Assembly: GCA_050485485.1 (NCBI GenBank)
Contig: JBJHBM010000002.1
Coordinates: 62,001-126,000 of the forward strand
From: WHSO01 sp050485485
Lineage (GTDB): Bacteria > Pseudomonadota > Alphaproteobacteria > SMXQ01
Direction: 5' to 3'
Length of the DNA: 64,000 nucleotides
Part shown: piece by piece, positions 33,619-43,235 of the stretch
How positions within the stretch are numbered: position 1 is the first letter of the stretch
How the letters are laid out: every line of letters starts with the position of its first letter
Translations under genes and position numbers: made by a program
The notes under the pieces: model-generated
The model's database searches: none
Seen by the model: the letters and a program-made list of their open reading frames with translations, nothing else
What the model was told of the DNA's origin: nothing

Positions 33619-34899
33619 TTACTTGCAATCGACGCTGTTCGCGCGATCCCCGGCGAAGCGGATGCTGCAGTCCATGTCCGCCTGGAGGGCATCGCGCCGC
33701 GCGTCCTTACCGGCGATCGTCACCTTGGTGCTGGAGCCGCCGACGCGAAGCTCGGTCTCTCCGCCGTCCTTGCGGATGACGAGGCGGGCGCCCTTCTGGC
33801 GGACGGCGGCGATCTTGCCGCTGAAGGTCTCCTCCTCGATCTTGGCCATCTCCAGCTTGATTTCGGCGTTGTAGGCGTCGCGTGCCTTGCGGACGACGTC
33901 GGGCGGCGTCGCGTAGATCTTGGCGAGCGCGGCCTGCATCGCTTCTCCGCTCATCGGGCTCAGCTCGAGCTGCAGCTTGTCCGCTTCGGCCTTGAAGGCC
34001 GCGTCGCCGAAGGTGGCCATGAACGCCTTGCGCAGGTCGGCCAACCTGTCCCCCGGCACGCCGGGGGGTGCCACGAAGGGTCGCCCCATGTCCATCTTCG
34101 CCGCGTGCAGCTCGATGATCTGGCGCTGCTCGTCGGTTTCCGCGAGGTCGAGCGCGAGCGGGACGTCGGGCAGGTCGGGATGCTTGTTGAGGGCGAACTG
34201 CAGCAGGACGGTAACCTGCTTGTCGCGCAGCCATTCGGCCTCCGTGACCCGCAGGGTCGTCCAGGGGATGCTGCCGCGTCCCTCCACCTCGCCGCGCTTG
34301 ATGGCGAGATTGATGGCCTCGCCGGACGGGTAGCCCGCGACAATGCGGAACCTCGTGCCGAGCACGTTGTTGAGAAGGACCGCCTGGCGGACGCTGTCGT
34401 TGGCGTTGGCCGTGGCGCCGATCATCAGGCCGCGTGTCCTCAGGTCCTGCGCCGTCCTGACCGGCACGTCGGCGCGCGCGATCACCAGCGAGATTTCGCT
34501 GTTGATGCTGCCGAGCCAGTGGAGCTTGTTGATGTCGAACTCGGCGCCGCCCCCTTCCTCCATGAGCGTGTAGGTGAGGATCGATCGGTTGACGACCCCG
34601 ACGTAGCTGCCGTCCTGCGGCGCCACGTTGTAGAGGAAGTTGAGCGCGATGACGCCGCCCGCGCCCGGCCGGTTCTCGGGGACGATCCTCGGATTGCCGG
34701 GGATGTGGTTGCGCCAGTGGCGGGCGAAGACGCGCGCGTAGGTGTCGTTGCCGCCGCCGACGCCGGCCGCGATGACCATCCGCATGCTGTTGTTGGCCTT
34801 GTAGAAGTCGGCGGTGCTCTGGGCCGATGCCGCCGATGCCGCCAGCAATGCCGACGCCACGACCGTCACAAAGGAGAAACGCGGACGAACCTGGACCAT
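33619..34899 (-). CDS. TctC-type tripartite tricarboxylate receptor
   Basis: A 426-residue secreted protein (signal ending SAASAQ). It matches TctC-family receptors: MRMVIAAGVGGGNDTYARVF, IVPENRPGAGGVIALNFLYN, IGATANANDSVRQ, and FVAPPGVPGDRLADLRKAF. It is about 100 residues longer than usual, with a C-terminal beta-rich extension (ARLVIRKDGGETELRVGGSS) that is not part of the family. TctA/TctB permease genes are not in the window. The gene is divergent from the D-2-hydroxyacid dehydrogenase gene, so a linked role in uptake of an organic acid is possible. ATG 34899 follows GGGAGG. Confidence 0.8.
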   Translation of the reverse strand: MVQVRPRFSFVTVVASALLAASAASAQSTADFYKANNSMRMVIAAGVGGGNDTYARVFARHWRNHIPGNPRIVPENRPGAGGVIALNFLYNVAPQDGSYVGVVNRSILTYTLMEEGGGAEFDINKLHWLGSINSEISLVIARADVPVRTAQDLRTRGLMIGATANANDSVRQAVLLNNVLGTRFRIVAGYPSGEAINLAIKRGEVEGRGSIPWTTLRVTEAEWLRDKQVTVLLQFALNKHPDLPDVPLALDLAETDEQRQIIELHAAKMDMGRPFVAPPGVPGDRLADLRKAFMATFGDAAFKAEADKLQLELSPMSGEAMQAALAKIYATPPDVVRKARDAYNAEIKLEMAKIEEETFSGKIAAVRQKGARLVIRKDGGETELRVGGSSTKVTIAGKDARRDALQADMDCSIRFAGDRANSVDCK

Positions 34900-34956
34900 G
34901 ACATGCCTCCCGTTCCCGATCTGCTTTCAACGAATTTTCTTGATTCGAAATCCGTT

Positions 34957-34969
34957 GCCTAAATTAGGC
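34957..34969. promoter_or_regulatory. Palindrome in a divergent promoter
   Basis: GCCTAA-A-TTAGGC lies in the 122-bp AT-rich gap between the TctC-type gene (minus) and the dehydrogenase gene (plus). Its place suits an operator shared by both. Confidence 0.45.
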
Positions 34970-35021
34970 GGCCATCATTACCCTTCTGGCAAGCAAAATA
35001 GGTCCCGGGGAGGGAGCCGCG

Positions 35022-36014
35022 ATGAAGGCGGTCATCTACACCAACCGTCGTGCCGACAGAATTCTGCAGTTTGCCGAGGAGTTTCGGGAGCTTGACTGGT
35101 CCATCGTCTGGTCTCCGCAGGAGATGGCGGCGGAACTGCCCGGGGCCGACCTGATCGTTCTCAGCAACCGCATCTGCACGCCGGAGCTGGGAGAGGCGAT
35201 CCGCCGCCATCGCTCCGGGCGCCTCAAGTGGATACATTTTTCCTCGGCGGGCATCGAGCGGGGCGTGCGGATGGGCCTGCCCGCGGACTTGCCCGTGACC
35301 ACCTCGGCGCGCGCCAAGGCGCCGGTCTGCGCCGAGCACGCGATGACGTTGGTGCTCGCGTCCTCGCGCCGTCTGGGCGAGGCCCGCGTCCAGCAGGACC
35401 GCCATTACTGGGCGCGTTCGGAGCTGAACTTCACGATTCGCAGCGTCGAGGGCCAGACGCTGGTGATCGTCGGTCTCGGCGGCATCGGTCTCGAGATCGC
35501 GCGCAAGGCCAAGGCCTTCGACATGCGCGTGGTCGGCGTGACGCGCGCGGCGGTACCGCCGTCGGGCGAGGTGGACGCGGTCGTGCCGCGCGCGCGCCTG
35601 CGCGAGGCCTTGGCGGATGCCGACGTGGCGGTGGTGGCCACGTCGTCGGACGACTCGAGCTTCCATCTGATCGACGCGGCGGCGCTCGCCGCGATGAAGC
35701 CGACCGCCTATCTCGTCAATATCGCCCGGGGCGAGATCGTGGACGAGGCCGCGCTGGTCGCCGCCCTGCGCGAGGGGCGCCTCGCCGGGGCGGCCATGGA
35801 CGTCGCGGAGGAGGAGCCGCTGCCCGACGAAAGCCCGCTCTGGGACATGGAGAACGTCATCATCACGCCGCATGTCGCGGCGGCCGGCTCGATCAACGAC
35901 TACCATCGGCTCAAGGCGCTGTTCGCGGACAATCTGGCGCGCTTCCGCGCCGGGAAGCCGCTTCACAACCTGTTCCACTTCGACGAGGGCCGCGCGAAAC
36001 CGGCAAGGGTTTGA
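35022..36014 (+). CDS. D-2-hydroxyacid dehydrogenase
   Basis: A 330-residue NAD(P)-dependent dehydrogenase. The dinucleotide motif GLGGIGLEIARKAKAF, the NIARGEIVDEAALV segment with catalytic Arg, the Glu in DVAEEEPLPDESPLWD, and the catalytic His in IITPHVAAAGS are all present. It would reduce a 2-oxoacid to a D-2-hydroxyacid or the reverse. Family members include phosphoglycerate and glyoxylate reductases; the substrate cannot be read. GGGAGGGAGCC precedes the ATG. It diverges from the TctC-type receptor gene. Confidence 0.85.
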   Translation: MKAVIYTNRRADRILQFAEEFRELDWSIVWSPQEMAAELPGADLIVLSNRICTPELGEAIRRHRSGRLKWIHFSSAGIERGVRMGLPADLPVTTSARAKAPVCAEHAMTLVLASSRRLGEARVQQDRHYWARSELNFTIRSVEGQTLVIVGLGGIGLEIARKAKAFDMRVVGVTRAAVPPSGEVDAVVPRARLREALADADVAVVATSSDDSSFHLIDAAALAAMKPTAYLVNIARGEIVDEAALVAALREGRLAGAAMDVAEEEPLPDESPLWDMENVIITPHVAAAGSINDYHRLKALFADNLARFRAGKPLHNLFHFDEGRAKPARV

Positions 36015-36133
36015 GGGGCGCGGGGCCGGGCGGGTGAAGCGGCCACGCCGGATATGATCTGGCGCATGTACACCAGGGGACGCCGGCGCTAGTCTTGTGG
36101 CCTTCAACACATGAAGAAGGGGGAAATCACGCC

Positions 36134-36661
36134 ATGTTCAAGAGCATCCTGCTTGCCACCGACGGTTCCAAACACGCCCGCAAGGCGACCGAGGTCGCCT
36201 CGGACCTCGCCGCGAAGTTCGGCGCCACCCTTACCATCGCCAGCGTTTCGGCCCTGTCCCTGACGGTGGACGAGGTGCGGCGCCGGCCCCAGGCGCGCAA
36301 GTTTCCGAAGGCGGTGAAGGACGAGATCAGGAATCTCCAGGACGTGCTCGGTTACGCGAGCGACGGCTCGGAAATGCCCTACGTCAGCATCCCCGCGCCG
36401 AACGCCGCGCTGGTGGCGCTCGCCGAAGCGCTCATCGACGAGGCCGAGGCCGTCGCCAAGCGCCGCAAGGTCGGCAAGATTAAGCGCGCGCCGCTGGTGG
36501 GAGGCGCCGCCGAGATGCTGCTGGATCAGGCGAAGGCGTCCAAGGCCGATCTGATCGTCATGGGGACGCGCGGCCTGTCCGACATCGGCGCGGTGTTCAT
36601 GGGGAGCGTTTCGCACAAGGTGATTCACCTCGCCAAGTGCCCGTGCCTCACGGTGAAGTAG
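36134..36661 (+). CDS. Universal stress protein UspA family
   Basis: A 175-residue UspA protein. The N-terminal ILLATDGSKHARKA and the nucleotide motif MGTRGLSDIGAVFMGSVSH (G-2x-G-9x-G-S) are present, so ATP binding is likely. An insert of about 30 residues (YASDGSEMPYVSIPAPNA) lies in the middle. Usp proteins respond to stress and energy status. ATG 36134 follows GGGGGAAA. A strong terminator follows the gene, so it is probably a single-gene unit. Confidence 0.85.
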   Translation: MFKSILLATDGSKHARKATEVASDLAAKFGATLTIASVSALSLTVDEVRRRPQARKFPKAVKDEIRNLQDVLGYASDGSEMPYVSIPAPNAALVALAEALIDEAEAVAKRRKVGKIKRAPLVGGAAEMLLDQAKASKADLIVMGTRGLSDIGAVFMGSVSHKVIHLAKCPCLTVK

Positions 36662-36669
36662 GCGGGCCG

Positions 36670-36699
36670 GCCGGCCGTCGGGCGCGGCCGGCGTTTTTT
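36670..36699 (+). terminator. Intrinsic terminator after uspA-like gene
   Basis: GCCGGCCG (36670-36677) pairs with CGGCCGGC (36685-36692) across a 7-base loop, followed by G and six T. This is a textbook rho-independent terminator; it ends 17 bases before the next start codon. Confidence 0.85.
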
Positions 36700-36715
36700 C
36701 TCTAGAATACGCCGG

Positions 36716-39436
36716 ATGAAGGACGATCCCGAGGAGACCCCCCTTCCGGCGGGGCTGCACGCGGAGACGGCCGAGCGGGCGCTCGCGCTGCTGTCCGCGG
36801 CCAGTGAGGGCCTTACGGCGGCGGAAGCGGCGCGCCGGCGCGCCGTCCACGGCTCCAACAGCCTGCCCGCGGCGACGCCGCGCGGTCCGCTCGTCCGCTT
36901 CCTGCTGCAGTTCCACAACCTGCTGATCTACGTCCTGCTCGCGGCCGCCGCGATCACGGCGGCCCTCGCTCACTGGATCGACACCGCCGTGATCCTGCTG
37001 GTGGTCGTGGTCAATGCCGTGGTCGGCTTCATCCAGGAGGGCCGGGCGGAACGCGCGCTCGACGCCATCCGCGACATGATCAGTCCGCAATGCTCGGTGG
37101 TGCGCGACGGCCGCCGGCGCACGGTCGCGGCTACCGAGCTGGTGCCCGGCGACATCGTGGTGCTCGACGCCGGCGACCGGGTGCCGGCCGACCTCAGGCT
37201 GCTGCGCGCGCGCAACCTTTCGATCGACGAGGCGATCCTGACCGGCGAATCGGTGCCGGTGGAGAAGACGATGGACCCGGTCGCGGCCGACGCGCCGCTC
37301 GGCGACCGCCGCTCGATGGCGTTCTCGGGCGCCTTCGTGACCGCGGGCCACGGTCTCGGCGTGGTGGCGGCGACCGGCATCCATACCGAGCTCGGCCGCA
37401 TCAGCGAGATGCTGGGCAAGGTCGAATCCCTGACGACGCCCCTGGTCCGCAGCATGAACCGCTTCGCGCGCCAGCTCACCGTCGCGATCCTGTCGCTGGC
37501 GGCGCTCGTGTTCGCGGTCGCGACCGCGGGGCACGGCATGGACCCGGCGGCGGCGTTCGTCGCCGTGGTCGCGCTGGCGGTCGCGGCGATCCCGGAAGGC
37601 CTGCCCGCGGTGATGACCATCACGCTCGCCATCGGCGTGCAGCGCATGGCGGCGCGCAACGCCATCGTCCGCCTGCTGCCGGCGGTGGAGACGCTGGGCT
37701 CGGTCACGATCGTCTGCTCCGACAAGACCGGCACCTTCACCCGCAACGAGATGACGGTCGCGAGCGTGGAGGCGGGCGGCGCGGCGTTCGAGGTCACGGG
37801 CGCGGGCTACGCGCCGCGCGGCACGGTGGAGCGCGAGGGGCGCGAGACGGTCGCGGGCGAGTCGCCCGTGCTCCACGCGCTCGCCCACGCGGCGCTGCTC
37901 TGCAACGACGCCGCGCTGCGCCGCAGCGGCGAGGACTGGACGGTGGACGGCGATCCCATGGAAGGCGCGCTGGTCTCGTTCGCGGCCAAGGCCGGGCTCG
38001 ATGCTGACGCCGTGCGCAAGGCGCTGCCCCGTGGCGACGAGATTCCGTTCGATGCCGAGCACCGCTTCATGGCGACCCTGCACCACGACCATGAGGGCCA
38101 CGCGGTCGTCTATCTGAAGGGCGCGCCGGAGACTGTGGCGGCCAAGTGCGACTGCGCGCTGGGGGCCGACGGCGCCGAGCGGCTGCTCGACGCGGGCGCG
38201 CTCGAGGCGGCGGCCGAGGCGCTCGCCGGACGCGGACAGCGGGTGCTGGCCCTCGCCATGAAGCCGATGCCGTCGGGGACTCGCGAGCTCGCCTTCGCCG
38301 ACGTGGAGGACGGCCTCGTCCTGCTCGGCCTGGTCGGCCTGATCGACCCGCCGCGCGAGGAGGCGATCGCGGCCGTGGCGGAGTGCCGGCAAGCCGGCAT
38401 GGACGTGAAGATGATCACCGGCGACCACGCCGCCACCGCCCGCGCCATCGCCCGTCGGCTCGGCCTCGGCAACCCCGACCGGGTGGTGACGGGCGCCGAG
38501 CTGGAACGGCTGTCGGACGCGGAGCTGGTCGGCGTCGCCGCCGACGCCGGCGTGTTCGCCCGCGCCAGCCCCGAACACAAGCTCAGGATCGTGAAGGCGC
38601 TGCAGTCGCGGGGCGCCGTCGTCGCCATGACTGGGGACGGCGTCAACGACGCGCCTGCCCTCAAGCGCGCCGACGTCGGCATCGCCATGGGGCGCAAGGG
38701 CACCGAGGCCGCCAAGGAGGCGGCCCAGATGGTGCTGGCCGACGACAATTTCGCCTCGATCGCCGCCGCGGTGCGCGAGGGCCGCACGGTTTACGACAAC
38801 CTCAAGAAGGTGATCGCCTGGACCCTGCCCACCAACGGCGGCCAGGCCTTCGCCATCGTCGGCGCGATCCTGTTCGGCGCGACCCTGCCGGTGTCGCCCG
38901 CCCAGATCCTTTGGGTCAACATGATCACCGCCGTGGCGCTGGGCCTGACCCTCGCCTTTGAGCCCGCCGAGCCCGGCATCATGCGCCGCCCGCCGCGCGC
39001 GCCCGAAGAGCGCCTGCTGTCGGGGTTCCTGGCCTGGCGCATCGCGTTCGTCTCGCTCCTGTTCGTGGCCGGTGTGTTCGGGATGTTCTTCTGGGCGACG
39101 GCGCGCGGCCTCGCGGTGGAGGAGGCGCGCACCATCGTCGTCAACACCATCGTCGTGCTTCAGATCTTCTACCTGTTCGAGGTGCGCTACCTCTCCGGCA
39201 GCTCGCTCACCCTGCGCGGCGCACTCGGGACGCGGGCCGTGCTGATCGGGGTGTCGGTCACGGTGGCGGCGCAGTTCGCCTTCACCTACGCGTCCTTCAT
39301 GCAGTTCCTGTTCGACACGCGGGCGGTGGCGCTGACGGACGGCCTCGCTGCCGTCGGCGCCGGCGTCCTGCTGCTCGCCGTGCTGGAGGCGGAGAAGGCC
39401 GTCCGCCGCCGCTTCCGTCAGAGCGCGAGACCGTAG
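36716..39436 (+). CDS. P-type cation ATPase (P2 type)
   Basis: A 906-residue P2-type ATPase. It has the N-terminal actuator region with TGES (LTGESVPVEKT), the membrane motif IPEGLPAVMTI (calcium/proton subgroup), the phosphorylation site around Asp336 (CSDKTGTFTRNEMT), the nucleotide motif KGAPE, TGDH and TGDGVNDAPALKRADV. The usual DKTGTLT has Phe for Leu. The length and PEGLP motif point to SERCA/PMR1-type Ca2+ or related cation export. The start ATG lacks a clear ribosome site and follows the terminator by 16 bases. The 3' end overlaps the convergent amidohydrolase gene by 19 bp. Confidence 0.85.
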   Translation: MKDDPEETPLPAGLHAETAERALALLSAASEGLTAAEAARRRAVHGSNSLPAATPRGPLVRFLLQFHNLLIYVLLAAAAITAALAHWIDTAVILLVVVVNAVVGFIQEGRAERALDAIRDMISPQCSVVRDGRRRTVAATELVPGDIVVLDAGDRVPADLRLLRARNLSIDEAILTGESVPVEKTMDPVAADAPLGDRRSMAFSGAFVTAGHGLGVVAATGIHTELGRISEMLGKVESLTTPLVRSMNRFARQLTVAILSLAALVFAVATAGHGMDPAAAFVAVVALAVAAIPEGLPAVMTITLAIGVQRMAARNAIVRLLPAVETLGSVTIVCSDKTGTFTRNEMTVASVEAGGAAFEVTGAGYAPRGTVEREGRETVAGESPVLHALAHAALLCNDAALRRSGEDWTVDGDPMEGALVSFAAKAGLDADAVRKALPRGDEIPFDAEHRFMATLHHDHEGHAVVYLKGAPETVAAKCDCALGADGAERLLDAGALEAAAEALAGRGQRVLALAMKPMPSGTRELAFADVEDGLVLLGLVGLIDPPREEAIAAVAECRQAGMDVKMITGDHAATARAIARRLGLGNPDRVVTGAELERLSDAELVGVAADAGVFARASPEHKLRIVKALQSRGAVVAMTGDGVNDAPALKRADVGIAMGRKGTEAAKEAAQMVLADDNFASIAAAVREGRTVYDNLKKVIAWTLPTNGGQAFAIVGAILFGATLPVSPAQILWVNMITAVALGLTLAFEPAEPGIMRRPPRAPEERLLSGFLAWRIAFVSLLFVAGVFGMFFWATARGLAVEEARTIVVNTIVVLQIFYLFEVRYLSGSSLTLRGALGTRAVLIGVSVTVAAQFAFTYASFMQFLFDTRAVALTDGLAAVGAGVLLLAVLEAEKAVRRRFRQSARP

Positions 39437-40491
39437 AGCCCGATGACGTTGTCGGCGACCAGCCGGCGCTTGGCGGCGTCGGGCAGGTCGCCGATCTGCT
39501 TGGCGAGGAACGCGCGCGAGTTGGGCCAGGTCATGTTGGCGTGCGGGTAGTCGCTCGACCACATGCAGTTGCGCTCGCCCCAGCATTTCAGGAGCTGGGT
39601 GCCGTAGAAATCGTCCATGAAGGTGGCGTAGACGTGCTCCTCGAAGATCTCGCTCGGCAGCCGCGAGATCGGAAACTCCCCCTTGCCGCCGCCGCCGCGG
39701 GTGAAGCGCCTGTAATAGTAGTCCCATTGTTGAAGGATGAAGGGCAGCCAGCCGATCTCGCTCTCCACCAGCTCGACGCGGAGCTTGGGGTGGCGCTCGA
39801 ACACGCCCGACCAGATCAGGTCGAAGATGGTGGTGACCGTGTTCGCGGTCTTGATGTTGACCGCGCCCCGCACCCGGTCGATGCCCCGGAGCTGGTCGGT
39901 GCGGTAGCTGTGCCCGCTCAGGATGTGGAAGTTGATCGGCGTGCCGAGCTCCGCCGCCGCCGCCCACAGCCTGTCGTAATGGTCCGTGGTGAACGGCAGC
40001 GCGGGGTCGGGCACCTGCCAGACAAGGCCGCCGAGCAGGCCGATGTCGTGGCAGCGCCGCAGCTCCGCCACCGCCGCGTCGATGTCGTAGACGCAGAGGG
40101 CGGGAACGCCGAACAGGCGCTTGGGTGCGGTGCGGCAGTAGTCCGCGAGCCAGTCGTTGTAGAGCCGGAACGCGCGTTCCTGGGCTTCCTTGGGCGCGGC
40201 GAAGGCGCGCAGCGTCGCGGTGGGATAGAGGATCTCCGCGGCCACGCCGTCGAGGTCCATGTGCCCGAGCCGGATGTTCGGGTCGAGCCCGCCTTCAGGC
40301 CGCTTGTCCTTGGTCCAGGCCGTGATCCTGGGCAGTTGTGCGCGCAGCTCCGACGGCACCTCGTCCCACAGCGAGACCGGCTCGTCCACGTGCGAATCGG
40401 CCGATACCAGCAGGCTCGGAATTCCGCCCGCCTTCTCCTTGAACCCCTGGTCTATGGTGCGCGCCGAAAGCTCTTCCGTCTTCGTGGCCAT
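39418..40491 (-). CDS. Amidohydrolase-2 family metal-dependent hydrolase
   Basis: A 357-residue TIM-barrel amidohydrolase: metal ligands in SADSHVDEP, INFHILSGH and WSSDYPHANM, plus the WGERNCMWSSD end segment. Members include aminocarboxymuconate and hydroxybenzoate decarboxylases and lactonases; the substrate is not clear. ATG 40491 follows AAGGGAGG. It is divergent from the HyuA-like gene and convergent with the ATPase gene, overlapping it by 19 bp. Confidence 0.8.
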   Translation of the reverse strand: MATKTEELSARTIDQGFKEKAGGIPSLLVSADSHVDEPVSLWDEVPSELRAQLPRITAWTKDKRPEGGLDPNIRLGHMDLDGVAAEILYPTATLRAFAAPKEAQERAFRLYNDWLADYCRTAPKRLFGVPALCVYDIDAAVAELRRCHDIGLLGGLVWQVPDPALPFTTDHYDRLWAAAAELGTPINFHILSGHSYRTDQLRGIDRVRGAVNIKTANTVTTIFDLIWSGVFERHPKLRVELVESEIGWLPFILQQWDYYYRRFTRGGGGKGEFPISRLPSEIFEEHVYATFMDDFYGTQLLKCWGERNCMWSSDYPHANMTWPNSRAFLAKQIGDLPDAAKRRLVADNVIGLYGLAL

Positions 40492-40736
40492 CCGGGCCTC
40501 CCTTGCTCGATCGTTTTCCCGGCTTTGCCGCCGTTTGCGAATCCATAGCCCGGGGACGGGGTGACAGAAAGGCAAAAAAACGGGGCGGCCCTGCGTCCCG
40601 TTCCCGGGGGATCGCGCCCGTGGCGCAAGGCGGGCGCGAAAAAATGGTCTTGTCCGGGTGCACGGCCACAACATAATGCCCCGCGGGCGCAAGGGCCCGT
40701 GAACCCCAGGCCGCCCCCGGGCGAAGGAAGCGCGCG

Positions 40737-42782
40737 ATGCCGTACGTCGTAGCCGTCGATATCGGCGGCACGTTCACCGATCTGGTCGCCTACGACCACG
40801 ACGCGGGCCGGGTGGTCTATGCCAAGAGCCCGACCACCTACGACAACTTCGTCCGGGGCATCCTCGAGTGCTTCGAGAAGGCGAAGGTCCGGCCCGACCA
40901 GGCAAGCTTTCTCAGCCACGGCACCACCCTGGTCATCAACGCCTACATCCAGCGCAAGGGCGCGCGGGCGGCGCTCGTCACGACGGAGGGCTTCCGCGAC
41001 GTGCTCGAGATCGCGCGCGCCAACCGGCCCGACCCGTTCGACCTCTACTACCAGCGCGACGAGCCGCTGATCCCGCGCGAGCGCCGGTTCGAGGTGCCGG
41101 AGCGGATCGACAGCCGGGGCAACGTCGTCACGCCGCTCGACCTCGGCGCGCTGGACGCGCTCGCGGAAAGGCTTAAGGCCGAAGACGTGGACGCCGTCGC
41201 GGTCTTCTTCATGAACTCCTACGTCAATCCGGCGCACGAGGAGCAGGCCGCGGAGAGGCTGAAGCGGTTGCTGCCCGGCGTCTACGTCACCTACAGCACG
41301 GAGCTGACGCGCGAATGGTACGAGTACGAGCGCACCTCCACCGTCGCGGCCAACGCCTATGTGGGGCCGCAGGTGAGCGCCTACGTGCGGCGGCTGGAGA
41401 GCGACCTCGATGCGCGCGGCTTCACCGGCTCGCTGTTCATGATGGGCTCCAACGGCGGCCTGCTCTCGGTGGAGCGCACCTGTCGCCAACCCGTCGGCCT
41501 CGTCGAATCGGGGCCCATCGGCGGCTGCATCGGGGCGGGAGCCTACGGCGAGGCGCTCGGGTTCAAGAACGTCATCGCCTTCGACATGGGCGGCACCACC
41601 GCGAAATGCGCGCTGGTCGAGAACGGCCGCTTCTCCGTCGATTCGGTCTATTACGCCAACGGCTACGTCAAGGGCTTCCCGATCAAGTCCCCGGTCATCG
41701 ACATCGTCGAGGTGGGCTCCGGGGGCGGCTCCATCGCGTGGCTCGATTCCCAGAACCGGCTGCACGTCGGTCCCCGCAGCGCGGGCTCGACGCCGGGGCC
41801 CGTGTGCTACGGCCGGGGTGGGACGGAGCCCACGGTCACGGACGCGAACCTGGTGCTGGGGCGGCTCAATCCGGCCCGCTTCCTGGGGGGCGAGCTCGCG
41901 CTCGACACCGAGGGCGCGGAGCGCGCGATCCGCGAGATCGCGACGCCGCTCGGCTATGGCGGGCCGGACGGGGCGACGCGCATGGCGGACGGCATCCTCG
42001 CGATCGCGACCGTGATCATGGCTGGCGCGATCCGCCAGGTTTCCGTCCAGCACGGGCTCGATCCCCGCGACTTCGTGCTGTTCAGCTACGGCGGCGGCGG
42101 GCCGCTGCACGCGGCGGCACTGGCCCGCGAGCTTTCGATCCCGACGGTCGTGATCCCGCCGGCGCCGGGCAACTTCTCTGCCATCGGCATGCTGCTGGCG
42201 GACGCGCGCCTCGACCTCGCCGAGACCTTCACCGGCCCGCTCGCGGCGCAGACCGTGACGGAGGCCGAGGCCGGCTTCGCCGCCATGGAGCGCGAGGCCG
42301 CGGCGGCGCTCGCGGAGGAGTTCGGTGCCGAGGACGTGTTCTTCGAGCGCCACGCGGAGATGCGCTACATCGGCCAGCGCCACAACATCAAGGTGCCGGT
42401 GAGCGGCCTCGCATCCGTGGCCGAGGTGCGCGCCGCCTTCGAGCGCGACTACAAGCGCCGCTACGGCCATGCCGACGCCAAGGCCGGTGCGGAGTTCCAG
42501 GCGCTCCATCTCTCGGCCTTCGCACGGCTGCGCCGTCCGAATCTCGCCAGGTTGCCCGAGGTCGCGCCCGTCGGCGCCGGGGAGACGACCCGCGAGGTGT
42601 GGTTCGGCGGCCTCGGCCGGCGCGTGACGGCCCGGGTGTTCGACCGTTACGCGCTGCCCGTGGGCTTCGCCGCCGAGGGGCCGGCCGTGCTGGAGGAGTA
42701 CGGCTCGACCACCGTCGTCGGCCCGGGGGACGCCTTCGAGATCGGCCCCCTCAAGGAAATCCGGATTAGGTGCGGGACGTAA
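40737..42782 (+). CDS. Hydantoinase/oxoprolinase A-type protein (HyuA-like)
   Basis: A 681-residue ATP-dependent hydrolase subunit. The ASKHA-fold nucleotide motifs are present: VAVDIGGTFTDLVAYD, SHGTTLVINAYI, MMGSNGGLLS, ESGPIGGCIGAGAYG, AFDMGGTTAKCALVE and FSYGGGGPLHA. It matches N-methylhydantoinase/oxoprolinase A and the beta-type subunit of acetone carboxylase. The usual partner (HyuB) is not in the window, which is odd since these two are normally adjacent. Substrate unknown. GAAGGAAG precedes the ATG. Confidence 0.85.
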   Translation: MPYVVAVDIGGTFTDLVAYDHDAGRVVYAKSPTTYDNFVRGILECFEKAKVRPDQASFLSHGTTLVINAYIQRKGARAALVTTEGFRDVLEIARANRPDPFDLYYQRDEPLIPRERRFEVPERIDSRGNVVTPLDLGALDALAERLKAEDVDAVAVFFMNSYVNPAHEEQAAERLKRLLPGVYVTYSTELTREWYEYERTSTVAANAYVGPQVSAYVRRLESDLDARGFTGSLFMMGSNGGLLSVERTCRQPVGLVESGPIGGCIGAGAYGEALGFKNVIAFDMGGTTAKCALVENGRFSVDSVYYANGYVKGFPIKSPVIDIVEVGSGGGSIAWLDSQNRLHVGPRSAGSTPGPVCYGRGGTEPTVTDANLVLGRLNPARFLGGELALDTEGAERAIREIATPLGYGGPDGATRMADGILAIATVIMAGAIRQVSVQHGLDPRDFVLFSYGGGGPLHAAALARELSIPTVVIPPAPGNFSAIGMLLADARLDLAETFTGPLAAQTVTEAEAGFAAMEREAAAALAEEFGAEDVFFERHAEMRYIGQRHNIKVPVSGLASVAEVRAAFERDYKRRYGHADAKAGAEFQALHLSAFARLRRPNLARLPEVAPVGAGETTREVWFGGLGRRVTARVFDRYALPVGFAAEGPAVLEEYGSTTVVGPGDAFEIGPLKEIRIRCGT

Positions 42783-43235
42783 CGCGCCGTCGCGGCCGCG
42801 CATCGATTTCCCTTCAGATACCCCCGTTTGCCGAATTTCTCGCCATACCGGCGCTGCCTCATTTCGTGGCTGTCGCCGGCGGGATGACGTTTCGATGAGC
42901 AGGCGGCGCACGGGACTGGCGGACGAAGAAGACAGGCCCGTGCCCGCACGCGCCGCGTCGGGCACCGCGACGGCCTGGGCCCGTCGCGGGCGTGCGGATG
43001 ACGGCGCGCACCGCCGGAACCGGCGCGTTTCCGGGACTTTCCGCGCGCCCGGTGCACCGCGCGAAGCCGGCACCTAGACCCTTTAGATCGCTGGGGAAAA
43101 TCCGCTTTTCGCACTTCGGGGCGGTTGGCCCGGTGTTTGCACGTGTTACCGCGAAGTTTCAGGAGCCGTGTCGAGGCAATGGGTTCGAACTGCGGCGAAT
43201 GGTCCTACATCGTCCGTCAAATCAAGGGGACAAAC
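42783..43235. other. 453-bp intergenic region upstream of the porin-like gene
   Basis: No convincing gene is seen; the frames here are Arg/Pro/Ala-rich. The downstream part (about 43070-43210) probably holds the promoter of the outer-membrane protein gene, but no clear -35/-10 pair stands out. Confidence 0.4.

Noticed and set aside
36104..39967. A 1287-codon open frame on the minus strand
   Set aside because: It lies opposite the UspA and P-type ATPase genes, is His/Arg/Gly/Ala-rich and has no domain pattern. It is a high-GC shadow frame.
40452..43073. An 873-codon open frame on the minus strand
   Set aside because: It runs opposite the HyuA-like gene and into the amidohydrolase; its composition is that of a shadow frame and it has no motifs.
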